Assembly (NCBI RefSeq): GCF_004379255.2
Contig: NC_056033.1
Span: 22,560,209-22,624,208 of the forward strand
DNA: 64,000 bases
Direction of reading: 5' to 3'
Origin: Salvia splendens
Taxonomy: Eukaryota; Streptophyta; Magnoliopsida; Lamiales; Lamiaceae
The position numbers and the translations under genes were made by a program. Below, piece by piece: positions 9,334 through 19,454 of this stretch. A model generated the notes under the pieces. That model was not told the origin of the DNA, did not search any database, and saw only the letters and a program-made list of their open reading frames with translations. Positions within the stretch are counted from its first letter, which is position 1; every line of letters starts with the position of its first letter.

Positions 9334-10034
9334 GACGTTGCAAAGGCTGATGGACCGGTAGTCCCCCCACGTCGTAGGTGCTGATTTTTTGGGGATGCGT
9401 ACGACACTCGTGGCCGTGATGCTTCGGGGGAGGAACGCCCCCGAGGAAGAATTGTACGATTACCACCTCCACATCCGGCCCCACGGTATCCCAGCACGCT
9501 TGGAAAAAGGTAGCCTGAAGCCATCCGGCCCTAGCGCACTGTTCGGAAATATAAAAAACGGCTCTTTTAATTTCTTCTGATCCTGGAGCCTTGGGGAGAT
9601 CCTCCAATTGCTCCGAGGGAAGCAGGTGGTGCAGGAGGTCAAGGTCCGGGTTGGCAAGTTCCGGGCAATCGGGCCCAAGGAGACCTTTGAAAAAGTTGAC
9701 CGCCGAGTTTCTAATCTCCGTTTCGTCCGTTAGCTCTTGCCCATTCTCTTCAATCCTATGAATTCTTAACCTGGTCCTCTTTTTGCTTGACCCAGCTTTG
9801 GTAGAACCTGGTGTTGTTATCTCCTTCCGCAAGCCATCTCAAGGTCGCTTTCTGATGCCAAAAATCTTCCTCCATCTTAAGGGATAGGATGTAGTTAGAG
9901 ATAAGCTTGTTGATCTCTGTTCTGTTCCCCGGCGTTGGATCCTCTTCAAAATCAGCTTGAGCCACGACAATGCTTTCTTCAAGATTTCTGAGGTTAATGT
10001 GAACGTTCCCAAACACCTCCTTGTTCCACACTTT
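9329..10034 (-). pseudogene. LINE ORF2, region between endonuclease and RT (inverted segment)
   Basis: Minus-strand ORF2 fragment matching about residues 310-530 of the L8 protein: WNKEVFGNVHINL, EEDFWHQKATLRWLAEGDNN, FYQSWVKQK, then the post-linker region up to ISLCNV. At least two frame changes break it (about 9760-9830 and about 9370). It is the 5' part of L2 and was inverted on insertion, so it cannot be expressed as part of ORF2. Confidence 0.8.
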
Positions 10035-10936
10035 AAGGTTATTACGAAAATCCTCACCAGAAGGCTCACTCCAATCCTCCCGAAGGTGATCTCCCCAAAT
10101 CAGAGTGGCTTTGTGAAGGGGCGGTTATTGAATGATAATGTCTTACTAGCCCAGGAAATGTTCCATGAACTCTCGCGAAGCTCCCCGGCTCCAAATGTGG
10201 AGATCAAGATCGACATGGCCAAGGCCTATGATCATGTCCAATGGCCCTTCCTGTTGAGAGCCCTACGCCGAATGGGGTTCCCGGAGGCTTGGGTTTCGAT
10301 GGACGAGAGATGCGTGTGATGGTTCTGGTTTTCGGTCCTTATAAATGGCGCCCCATCCGTATTCTTTAAATCGACACGAGGACTTAGGCAGGGTGATCCC
10401 ATCTCCCTGGCCTTGTTTGCTCTCGCCGTGAACTATCTTTCAAGGGCCCTCGATAAGTTAATCTTAGGGATAAAAGAAATGGCATACAAGGCCACTAGAC
10501 AATGTATGGGGTCAGCCACCTATCCTATGTCGATGATATCATCATTTTTACACTTGCGGTAACAAATCCCCTCCGGCAGCTCAGAGCTTGCCTTGATGAG
10601 TATGCGATGATCTCGGGCCAGCAAGTCGACTTGTCTAAGAGCAACTTTTACATTGATGAAGCTCATGAAGGGAGCGCAAGCCTTATCCAAACCGAAGGCG
10701 GCTTCTCCCGAGGTAATTTCCCGTTCCTTTATTTGGGGGTCCCCATCTACCGTGGAGTTAAACGCAGAGATATGTTCATGTTTCTTCGAGAAAAAGTTGC
10801 AGGAAGAATCTCAGGATGGGCACATCGGCATCTCTCCTTTGGAGGAAGGCTTACTCTCATTAAAAGTACCCTTGAGGCGGTCCCAATTCATATCTTCCAA
10901 GCTATTGAACCAACTGCCGGTGCCCTTAACCAATTG
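10035..10936 (+). pseudogene. LINE ORF2, reverse transcriptase core (forward segment)
   Basis: Plus-strand RT core with NQSGFVKGRLLNDNVLLAQ, KIDMAKAYDHVQW, FKSTRGLRQGDPIS and HLSYVDDIIIF, then the thumb region ISGWAHRHLSFGG. The catalytic box reads YVDD where the other copies have YADD. The frame is broken near 10318 (a TGA in the position of the C-x-G-S-C-W segment) and near 10500. It ends abruptly at the junction with L3. Confidence 0.82.
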
Positions 10937-11473
10937 TCAAGCCATGGTGCATGGATAATAACTCGGCCTCAAGAGCTGAGTGTGTGGTGAGCGGGAGCGC
11001 CAAGGCTACTAGCAACCTTCCCGAGTGGTCCCGGATGAGGCCTCCGCCCCCGGCTTTCCCGGTTGCTTCGCAAAACGCACCATCCGTGTTAAGTTTCAGC
11101 CACGGTTGGTCCGGGGGGTTCCATTTGACCATCTTGGCTAGTGGCTGCGGACTTCTTGGGGCGGCGTGACTCGGGATGTTGACTCCAAGCCGAACGCCCT
11201 TCCAATGCTTCGGCTTGAGGCTGCCGTTCGCCATGCTATTCCGGATGAAAGTGAGAGTCTGCCAAACCACATTGTTCGCCTTGAATTGGACTTCTTGGTG
11301 CTTGCTTCTATTCCTTTCTGCCCAGACAAACCAGAAGATAAGGTAAGGCATGAGGCGACTGAGATGTTTCCTACCCGGTTGCTGTAATCTTGTCCCCCAG
11401 ACTTCGAGCCTAGTTGGTATGGTATCGTTGATCCGAAGTGGTGGGGAGGAGCCTTCAAACCACCCATCAAATT
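10933..11473 (-). pseudogene. LINE ORF2 fragment: tether and RNase H (L3)
   Basis: Minus-strand piece from DGWFEGSSPPLRIND... through FVWAERNRSKHQEVQFK to the RNase H start LNTDGAFCEATGKAGGGGLIRDH and HSALEAELLSMHHGL. It contains a frame change relative to L12 around 11350. About 310 bp (11166-11473) show no difference from L12 at 55573-55880. The RNase H is truncated after its second catalytic motif. Confidence 0.85.
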
Positions 11474-14400
11474 GAGAGGTTGGACAGGCTGCTTGTTAAT
11501 GAGGCATGGTCTAATGCGTTTGAGGCAACAGGGGTGACTAATCTCCCAAGGGTTTCCTCGGATCATGGTCCGATTCTTGCAAGGTGTAAGTTGCCGAGGC
11601 TTCCCTCCGGGGGCAGCGCCTTTCGTTTCCAAAACATGTGGGTCCGGCATGAAGGCTTCCTGCAGCTTGTGCAGAATATTTGGGCTCAACCAACAGAGGC
11701 GAGTGGGCTATTGAATCTCCAAACTAAGCTTGCTGGGAGCAAAAAGGCCCTCAAGGCGTGGAACAAGGAGGTTTTTGGCAACATTCACGCCAATCTCAAA
11801 GGAATGGAGGAAAGAATCGCGCAGGCTCAAGCCGACTTTGAGGCTGATCCAACGCCACACAATAGATCCGAGATCAACAAAAGCATTGCCGAGTACATCC
11901 TCCTTCTCCGGATGGAGGAGGACTTCTGGAGGCAAAAGGCGGCGCTAAGGTGGCTAGCAGATGGAGATAAGAATACCAGATTCTACCAAAGCTGGGTGAA
12001 GCAGAAGAGAGTTAGACTCCGAATTCACTCTATCAATGTGAATGGCCGGGAGATTGCAGATGAAACTGAGATACGGCACTCGGCGGTCGAATTCTTTCGG
12101 AGCCTTCTCGCCCCGGACACCCCGGACCTTGAGGACCCGGACCTTGATCTTATTCAGCAACTCCCCCCCTCAACGGATCTTGAGGAGCTACACTACCCAC
12201 CGAACTCCGAGGAGGTGAAGAAAGCGGTTTTTGACATCTCCGGGGACAGTGCTCCAGGTCCGGATGGCTTCTCGGCCGTCTTCTACCAAACATGTTAGGG
12301 GATTCTTTGAACGGATGTGGTGGAAGCCCCATAAGCCTTTGCAACGTCCTCAACAAGATTATTACAAAAATTCTAACCGCACGCCTTGCGCCTTTTTTGC
12401 CACAGGTTATCTCCCGGAACCAGAGTGGATTCGTGAAGGGGCGGCTCCTACATGACAACGCCCTCCTCGCCCAAGAGATGTTCCACGAATTAGCAAGGTG
12501 CTCCCCTGCACCGAATGTGGCCATTAAGATCGACATGGCCAAGGCGTATGATAGAGTGCAATGGAGCTTCTTGATCAAGGTGCTTCGGCGCATGGGTTTC
12601 TCGGATGCGTGGATCGACCTGATTGAAAGGTGCATTGGTTCTTGTTGGTTCTCGGTCCTTATTAACGGTGTCCCAACTGGATTCTTCAAATCTACTCGGG
12701 GGCTCAGACAAGGAGACCCCATCTCTCCGGCGTTGTTTGTGATTGCCGTAGAGTATCTCTCCAGGGCCATCGACAAGCTCATCCTTGGTAAAAAAGAGAT
12801 GACCTTCAAAGCGGCCAGGAGGTGCATGGAAATCAGCCACTTAGCATATGCCGATGACATTATTATCTTCACTCAAGCAGCTGCAACCCCATTGCGTCGG
12901 CTAAGAGAGTGCCTTGACGGGTATGAGAGAGTCTCCGGGCAGCAGATCAATCTTGCAAAAAGCAATTTCTATATTGCTGAAGCGCACGAGCATTGGGCGC
13001 ATGAAATCTAAAACGAAGGAGGCTTTGCTCGGGGGTCCTTCCCATTCCTCTATTTGGGGGTCCCTATATACCGTGGAGCCAAGAAAACCGAAATGTTCAT
13101 GTTCATTCGAGAGAAGATCGCTAGAAGGATTTCTGGATGGGCGCATCGTCATCTTTCTTTTGGAGGAAGGCTAACTCTCATTAAGAGCACTCTTGAGGCA
13201 ATTCCTATCCACATCTTCCAAGCCATTGAGCCCACGGCCGGAACCCTTAAGCTACTCGATCAGCAATTGGCTCGCTTCTTTTGGGGCTCGACGACTGAGA
13301 AAAAACGGACACATTGGATCAGCTGGGACCAAATGTGCCTCCCCACCAAGGAGGGAGGGCTCGGGATCCGAAAGTTCACAGAAGTTCTAAGAGCATTCAA
13401 CATTAAACTCTGGTGGCGGTTCAGAGAACAGAACTCTTTATGGGCACGGTACATGATGAGAAAGTATTGTGCCAATTCCTCGCCACTTTCGCCAAGGATC
13501 ACGGGAAGGGATAGCCCGACGTGGAGGAGGCTGGCCAAAGCTTGGGCCCACGCTCACCCGCACATTCGTTGGATTGTTGGTCAAGGTAAGATCTACTTCT
13601 GGGATGATATATGGCTTGGCAACGTCCCTCTTAGGGGGCTATGTTTCGACGAGAGGGGCAGCCCTACAACGTTTGTCTCGGATTTTATCACGGATGGTGA
13701 GTGGGACGCTCCAAAACTCCAAGTTCTCCATGACCAGGCGGGCCTTCCCCAACAGATCATTGATCAAATTTGCAAAACCCCGATACTCCCCGGGGAGCCA
13801 GACATCCCACGATGGACGCTCACAAGGCGAGGAGATTTCTCGCTAGCCTCGACTTGGGAGACGGTCCGGTCGCCTCAACCCATCATCCAAGGGCTCGAGG
13901 AGATTTGGACGGCTGGCCTTACAACTACCATCGCTATCTTCAATTGGAGGCTCATATCTAACCGCATCCCTGTTGACGCAAAGCTGCAATGGCGCAAGAT
14001 TGAACTCGCATCCAAATGCCAGTGCTGCCCATACAGGCCTAGTACCGAGCCCTCCAACATCTCTTCATTCAAGGAGTAGGTGCAACAAGAGTGTGGAGGG
14101 AATTCGACGGGTGGTTCGAAGGCTCGGCCCCCACTCTCGTGGTCAATGACACGATCCCAACAAGAATTGAGGTATGGGCGAGAAGAGTGCAGCAGCCGGG
14201 AAGGAAGCACCTCAGCCGAGCCATGCCTTACCTTATCTTCTGGTTCCTCTGGGCAGAGAGAAATAGAAGCCGCCATCATGATGTTCAATTCAAACCGAGC
14301 AATGTGATTTGGCAAATCCTCACTTTCGTCCGAAACAGCATGGCCAATGGGAGGCTTAAGCCAAAGCATTGGAGAGGGGTTAGGCTCGGAGTCAGTATCC

Positions 14401-14966
14401 CAAGCCATGCCGAACCTCAACGGCTACCGCGACTCGCTATGATGGTTAAGTGGGAACCACCGGATCAGGCCTGGATCAAACTTAATACGGACGGGTCCTT
14501 TAATGAAGCAACAGGAAAAGCTGGGGGAGGCGGCCTCATTCGAGACCATTTGGGTAAGGCGCTCGTCGCCTATGCGCTCCCTCTCGAAGCACATTCACCA
14601 CTCGAAGCCGAACTACTCGCCATGCACCACGGCTTGATGCTGGCCTCGGAGCTTGAGAAACCAATTTGGCTCGAATCGGACGCCGAGCAAGCACTCAATC
14701 TCATTAAAGGGCCAAGTTGGGGGCCTGCTCACACTCGCCAAGCCATGGCCCACATGACCTTACACAAGCGTCAACTCACACTCCGAACTACCTTCATCCA
14801 CCGTGAAGGCAATAAGGCGGCTGACTTACTTGCGAAAATTGGTGTCGACTTGAGTCACAGTCGAGTCTTGGAGGCCCAAGACTTACCGAGAGCCGTCCAA
14901 GATGTCATTCGAATGGAACAAATGGGGATTCCGAACTTCCGGGTCCGTGCCGAGGAAGATGCTTAG
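11474..14966 (+). pseudogene. LINE ORF2 of L4 (endonuclease end, RT, zf-RVT, RNase H)
   Basis: Degenerate ORF2. Order: endonuclease C-terminus with VSSDHGPILARC; linker EEDFWRQKAALRWLADGDKN; RT with NQSGFVKGRLLHDN, KIDMAKAYDRVQW, GLRQGDPIS and YADDIIIF; thumb; zf-RVT CQCCPYRPSTE; RNase H with LNTDGSFNEATGKAGGGG, ESDAEQ and HREGNKAADLLAKIG. Visible lesions are a TAG replacing a Trp codon near 12296, a deletion of about 120 bp just after it, a TAA at about 13009-13011, and a 1-nt loss in the zf-RVT near 14050. The last part (14091-14966) is open. Confidence 0.88.
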
Positions 14967-15197
14967 GAGGACACCGTAGAGTAAGCGGGTGTCGAGCCAT
15001 TTGTGACACGACCCCTACTTACTCTTGTGGTGATTTGGCCTTTTGATTGTCCTTGTTTTGGTTGTAATAGTTAGTTGTAATAGCCGCTTGTAACCCTAAG
15101 CCTCGAGCTAGGCTAATTGTAACTGAGAAATATTTTGCAATATAGGGATGAGGGTCCCACGAACCCTCCACCGTTAAGGTGTTTGACAAAAAAAAAA
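11474..15197 (+). mobile_element. LINE L4, 5'-truncated, with poly(A), inserted in L3
   Basis: Plus-strand LINE starting inside the endonuclease domain (ERLDRLLVNEAWSN) and ending with the family tail GGGTCCCACGAACCCTCCACC, GGTGTTTGAC and ten A's (15188-15197). It splits L3 after ATCAAATT (11466-11473). On the far side, ATCAAACT (15258-15265) precedes the resumption of L3 and may be the other target-duplication copy, but 67 bp of LTR-derived DNA intervenes. The 3' UTR (14967-15187) holds no gene. Confidence 0.88.
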
Positions 15198-15264
15198 CCG
15201 AGGTTCTTGGCTGATCATATAGCCAACGGGTCGAGGTTTTCCAAGCTCTGGAAGTGGATCAAAC
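15198..15264 (+). repeat. 67-bp Gypsy LTR fragment used as filler
   Basis: CCGAGGTTCTTGGCTGATCA to GGATCAAAC is the same as the U5-side LTR sequence at 15942-16008 but is stranded between the poly(A) of L4 and the resumed L3. The shared ATCAAA at its right edge suggests joining by microhomology. Confidence 0.85.
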
Positions 15265-15335
15265 TCCCTCCACACCTTCGAAGCGCCCACTCCTTGGATG
15301 AAGAGGTGTTGTAGGGTCTCGGTGTGTGGTCTATG
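15265..15335 (-). pseudogene. LINE ORF2 fragment: zf-RVT (L3)
   Basis: A 71-bp minus-strand piece coding HRPHTETLQHLFIQGVGASK-VWREF. It is the middle of L3, isolated between the LTR filler and the solo LTR. Its left continuation is at 11473 and its right continuation at 16106. Confidence 0.85.
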
Positions 15336-16105
15336 TGATGGAGGTACACCCAAGCTGATCAACAAGGACAAGAAGATGGATCCATTAATCATTCAAAGTG
15401 GACCAATTACAAGAGCTAGAGCTAAGAAGATAAAGGAGTCCATGATGCTTTTAGTTGATGAAATAAAAGCCCAATTCCAAGACCATTCAACATTGGGCCA
15501 AATGGTGAATATTATTCAAGTTAGTGGGCAGCCCAATGCATGAAGTTTTGAGTCAATATATATCACATTTTGGAGGCCCAAATTGAAGATAAATGATGCA
15601 TTTTCGTCCAAGTTGGAGCAGCAAAAATGAAGAGCCATTTTTAAGTTACTTTTTGAGTTAAATAAGTGACTTTAGATGTCCTAAAGTCACACCAATAGTT
15701 AGGAGTTACTTTTCACTTATTATGAGTCATTCTAAAGGTCTTAAGTTGTACTAATGATATGAGACTTTCAAGAGTCCATTCTAGCCTATAAATAGGCTTG
15801 TAAGCATGTCATTTGAGGACATCATTGATCAAATACGAAAATAGAGTTTGTCTTGTGAGTTGAATTCTCTTTGTAGAGTTTTTCACTTGTTTGGAACTTA
15901 TCAAGATACTTTGAGCAAGTTCTTGTGGCGTTCAACCATACCGAGGTTCTTGGCTGATTACATAGCCAACGGGTCGAGGTTTTCCAAGCTCTGGAAGTGG
16001 ATCAAACCAGATTATCAATCAAGGAAATCCGCTGCCAATCATTATACGTGGGGTTCTTGGATCAATATATCCAACGGGTCCTTCGTCGTATCCCAATCCA
16101 TATCA
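15336..16105 (+). mobile_element. Solo LTR of the Ty3/Gypsy family (770 bp)
   Basis: Starts TGATGGAG and ends CCATATCA, with the inverted ends TGAT/ATCA. It is flanked by a perfect 5-bp duplication CTATG (15331-15335 and 16106-16110). The sequence matches the G2 3' LTR (50779-51549) throughout. Its first ~205 bp contain the last codons of the element's pol frame ([12 protein letters not shown]). No internal domain is present, so it is a product of LTR-LTR recombination. Confidence 0.95.
15787..15794 (+). promoter_or_regulatory. LTR TATA box
   Basis: TATAAATAGGC, conserved at the same place in the other LTRs (51231, and minus strand at 34320, 53485 and 61777). It marks the probable U3/R promoter of the Gypsy family. 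Confidence 0.7.
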
Positions 16106-19100
16106 CTATGGGGGCAGCATTGATACTAGGACGCCAGCTCTATCTTCCGCCATTGGAGCATCGAGTCGACTGTAATACGGTTACACAAGAGTATCCAAAT
16201 AAAGATGGCAATGGTTGTAGTGAGGCCTGCCTTCCAAATATCTTCTAGTCCTTGGATGATGGGCCTTGTCACCCGGAGTGCTTCCCAGGTTGAGGCTAGC
16301 GAAAACTCACCACGCCGGGATAAGGTCCATCTCGGTACGTCCGGCTCCCCGGAGAGAATCGGGGTGTTGAGGATATCGGTAACAATCTGTTGTGGGAGGC
16401 CAGCCTGGTCATGGAGTAACTGCAATTTAGGTTCATCCCAAGAACCTTCCGTGATAAACTCCGAGACTGTCGTACCAAGGCTGCCCCTATCGTCAATGCA
16501 AAGCCCCCTGAGTGGTTCGTTGCCCATCCAAATGTCATCCCAAAAATAGATCCTTCCAGCCCCAACAATCCATCTTATGTGCAGGTGCGCATGGCCCCAA
16601 GCTCAGGCCAGCCCCTTCCACGTTGGGCTACTTCTTCCCGAGGTTCTCGTGGTGAGAGGCGATGATGTTGAACAATACTTACACAACATGTAGCGTGCCC
16701 ATAGAGAATTCTGTTCTCGGAATCGCCACCACAGTTTAATGTTGAAGGCTCGCAGCACCTCCTTCAACTTACGGATTCCAAGCCCTCCTTCATTGGTGGG
16801 GAGACACATCTGGTCCCAACTAATCCAATGGGTTCGTTTCCTTTCATTTGTCGAGCCCCAAAAGAAACGCGCCAACTGTTGGTCAAGGAGCTTAAGGGAG
16901 CCGATTGTTGGCTCAATAGCCTGAAAAATATGGATAGGAATCGCCAACAGGGTACTCTTGATGAGAGTTAGCCTCCCTCCAAAGGATAGATGTCTATGCG
17001 CCCAATCGGAAATCCTTCTTGCAACTTTTTCCTGGATAAACATGAACATATCCGTGCGCTTGACTCCTCGATATATGGGGACTCCCAAGTAGAGGAAGGG
17101 GAAAGTCCCCCGAGCAAAGCCACCTTCAGATTGGATTACATGTGCCCATTGTTCATGAACTTCTGCGATGTAAAAGTTGCTTTTAGCGAGGTTGATCTGT
17201 TGCCCGGAGACTCCCTCATACCCATTAAGACATGCTCTAAGTTGGCAAAGAGGGGTCTCAGCCGCTTGTGTGAAGATAATGATATCATTTGCGTATGCTA
17301 AGTGGCTTATTTCCATACTTCGCCTTGAGGCTTTAAATGTCATCTCCCTCCGTCCGAGAATTAGCTTGTCAAGGGCCCTCGACAAGTAATCCGCCGTCAT
17401 TACAAACAAGGCAGGTGAGATGGGGTCTCCTTGTCGTAAACTTCGGGTTGATCTGAAAAAGCCAGCGGGGGCACCATTAATAAGAACAGAAAACCAACAG
17501 GAACCAACGCACCTTTCAATAAGGCTGATCCATGGCTCCGGGAAACCCATGCGTCGGAGTACTTTTGTAAGGAAGCCCCACTGGACCCTGTCATAGGCCT
17601 TGGCCATGTCAATCTTGATCGCCACGTTTGGGGCCGGGGAGCACCTATCAATCTCATGGAACATTTCTTGGGCTAGGAGAACATTGTCGTTCAGGAGCCG
17701 ACCCTTCACAAAACCAGATTGATTGGTAGTTATGACCTGCGGCAAGAAAGGTGCGAGTCTGGCCGTTAGGATTTTGGTAATGATCTTATTAAGGACATTG
17801 CATAGGCTAATAGGGCGGGTAATCAGCCCATGTCTCGGGCGACGCCTTCTTTGGAATAAGAACTATGTTTGTGGCCGTGACACTTCGGGGGAGGTAAGCC
17901 CCTTTGAAAAACTGAGAGATCGCTTCCACAACGTCCCTTCCAACAATCGACCAACATGCTTGATAAAACGTGGCCGAGAATCCATCCGGTCCAGGTGCAC
18001 TATCCCCGGATATCTCAAAAACTGTTCTCTTCACCTCGCCCGGATCCGGGGCCTTATGAAGGTTCGTAAGGTCGTCCAAAGGCGGTATTTGGTGAATCAA
18101 GTCTAGGTCCGGCTCCTCGAGCGCTGGAATGTCCGGAGCGAGAAGCCCCTGGAAAAACTCAACTGCCGAATTGCGAATCTCAGCATCATCCGAAATCTCC
18201 CGGCCATTTGTCCGAATGGAGTGGATTCGCAACCTGACCCTCTTCTGTTTCACCCAGCTTTGATAAAATCTGGAATTCCTGTCTCCCTCCGCAAGCCACC
18301 TCAAGGCCGTCTTTTGTCGCCAAAAATCCTCCTCCATCTTAAGTAAGAGGATGTATTCGGCGATGTTCTTGTTTATCTGGGTCCTGTTCCAGGGCGTGCG
18401 GTCAGCTTCGAAATTTGCTTGGGCCTTTGCTATCTCTTCTTCCATCCTCGTGAGATTAGCATGTATGTTCCCAAAGACTTCTTTGTTCCATGTCTTTAAG
18501 ACATTTTTGCTTCGTATCAAACTTGATTTGGAGATTTAGGAGCCCGGCCGCCCCGGTGGGTTGCTCCCAACAGTCTTGGACTATCTCCATAAAGCTTTCA
18601 TGTCGGATCCACATGTTATGGAAGCGGAATCCACTTCCCCCGGTGTTAGGTCTCGTCATCTTGCACCGTGCGAGGATCGGGCATGATCCGATGATACTCT
18701 CAGCAAGTTGGTCACCCTCGAAGCCTGAAAAATCTTGGGAGGGCTCACAAACATCCTTTCCAGCCTTTCGAACAGCCCCTTTTTGGCCCACGTGTACTCC
18801 GCTCCATCGTAGCCCGGGTCAAGGAGGCGGCAATCTTCAATAGTTTCCGCAAAATCAATCATCTCGCCCTGCCTATTGGTATCACTCCCAACCCGATCAG
18901 CATGTGAGAGAATCGAGTTGAAGTCCCCTCCAATTAACCATGGCATTCCATCCACTAGGTTCGAGATGTCCCTCATTTTGTCCCATAATGGGTATCGTTC
19001 CAATCTTGAGCACTTTGCATAGACGGCCGAGACAAAGATGGGGCAAGTCATGCGTTGGGAAGTTAACTTTCCATGTAGAATCTGATCTCCATCTTCTTCA

Positions 19101-19261
19101 ATATCAAAATGAGCCCCTTCTTTGGTGAAGATCCAAACCTTGCCGTTTGTGTTAGCGTCTTTGAACCGAGCGCCTTAGAGTATCGGTCCGGATTGGGGGT
19201 TGTGAGTGGCTCCATTATTGCAAGAAACATAACATTGTGACATTTAATTAATCTCTTTAAA
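16106..19261 (-). pseudogene. LINE ORF2 of L3 (endonuclease to zf-RVT)
   Basis: Minus-strand ORF2 starting just after the N-terminus (KRLIKCHNVMFLAIMEPL) and running through VYAKC, LIGGDFNSIL, linker EEDFWRQKTALRWLAEGDRN, RT motifs NQSGFVKGRLLNDN, KIDMAKAYDRVQW and IIIFTQA, and thumb. It is split into several frames (19051-18656, 18791-18456, 18520-17807, 17745-16603, 16527-16126), so it has at least four lesions. The catalytic box reads YANDI in place of YADDI near 17290, an Asp-to-Asn change that would inactivate the RT. L12 keeps YADDI at the same site. Confidence 0.88.
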
Positions 19262-19454
19262 GAGCTAGGAGAAAGTGAAGAGAGAGAAGCTACTCCTTCT
19301 CTCTAAAAACCCCACCTTATTGTCTCACCGGAATTCGCCCCGCCACCCACCATCTTCTCCCTCCACCCACTCTCCCCCGCCACCCGCCTCTCTTTTCCCT
19401 TCACAACCTCCGCCGGTCCTAGGAGCCCCATCTTGAGTCCGCCCTCGCTCGGCG

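Larger units (their letters stand above)
9329..10936 (+). mobile_element. LINE L2 with 5' inversion (twin-priming structure)
   Basis: The left segment (9329-10034) is LINE ORF2 read on the minus strand; the right segment (10035-10936) is LINE ORF2 on the plus strand. The inverted part runs from KVWNKEVFGN to SLCNV, and the forward part starts at KVITKIL, the codons that follow CNV(I/V/L)N in intact copies. This order is that produced by twin priming. The right end was lost by fusion to L3 at the microhomology ATTG (10933-10936), so no poly(A) remains. Confidence 0.85.
10933..19261 (-). mobile_element. LINE L3, interrupted host copy
   Basis: One minus-strand LINE in three pieces: 19261-16106 (endonuclease to zf-RVT), 15335-15265 (zf-RVT) and 11473-10933 (tether to RNase H). 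The gaps are filled by the solo LTR (15336-16105) and by L4 plus an LTR filler (11474-15264). Continuity is shown by L12, which has the same sequence uninterrupted at these points. Both ends are lost: the 5' end at L5 and the 3' end at L2. Nearly identical to L12. Confidence 0.85.

Noticed and set aside
9329..10936. Two independent LINE insertions in opposite orientation
   Set aside because: The two pieces meet at adjacent codons of one ORF2, and the flank supplies the missing bases; a single twin-primed insertion explains it better.
15174..15392. A small protein frame covering 15174-15392 on the minus strand
   Set aside because: It spans solo LTR, LINE fragment, LTR filler and poly(A) in one accidental frame.
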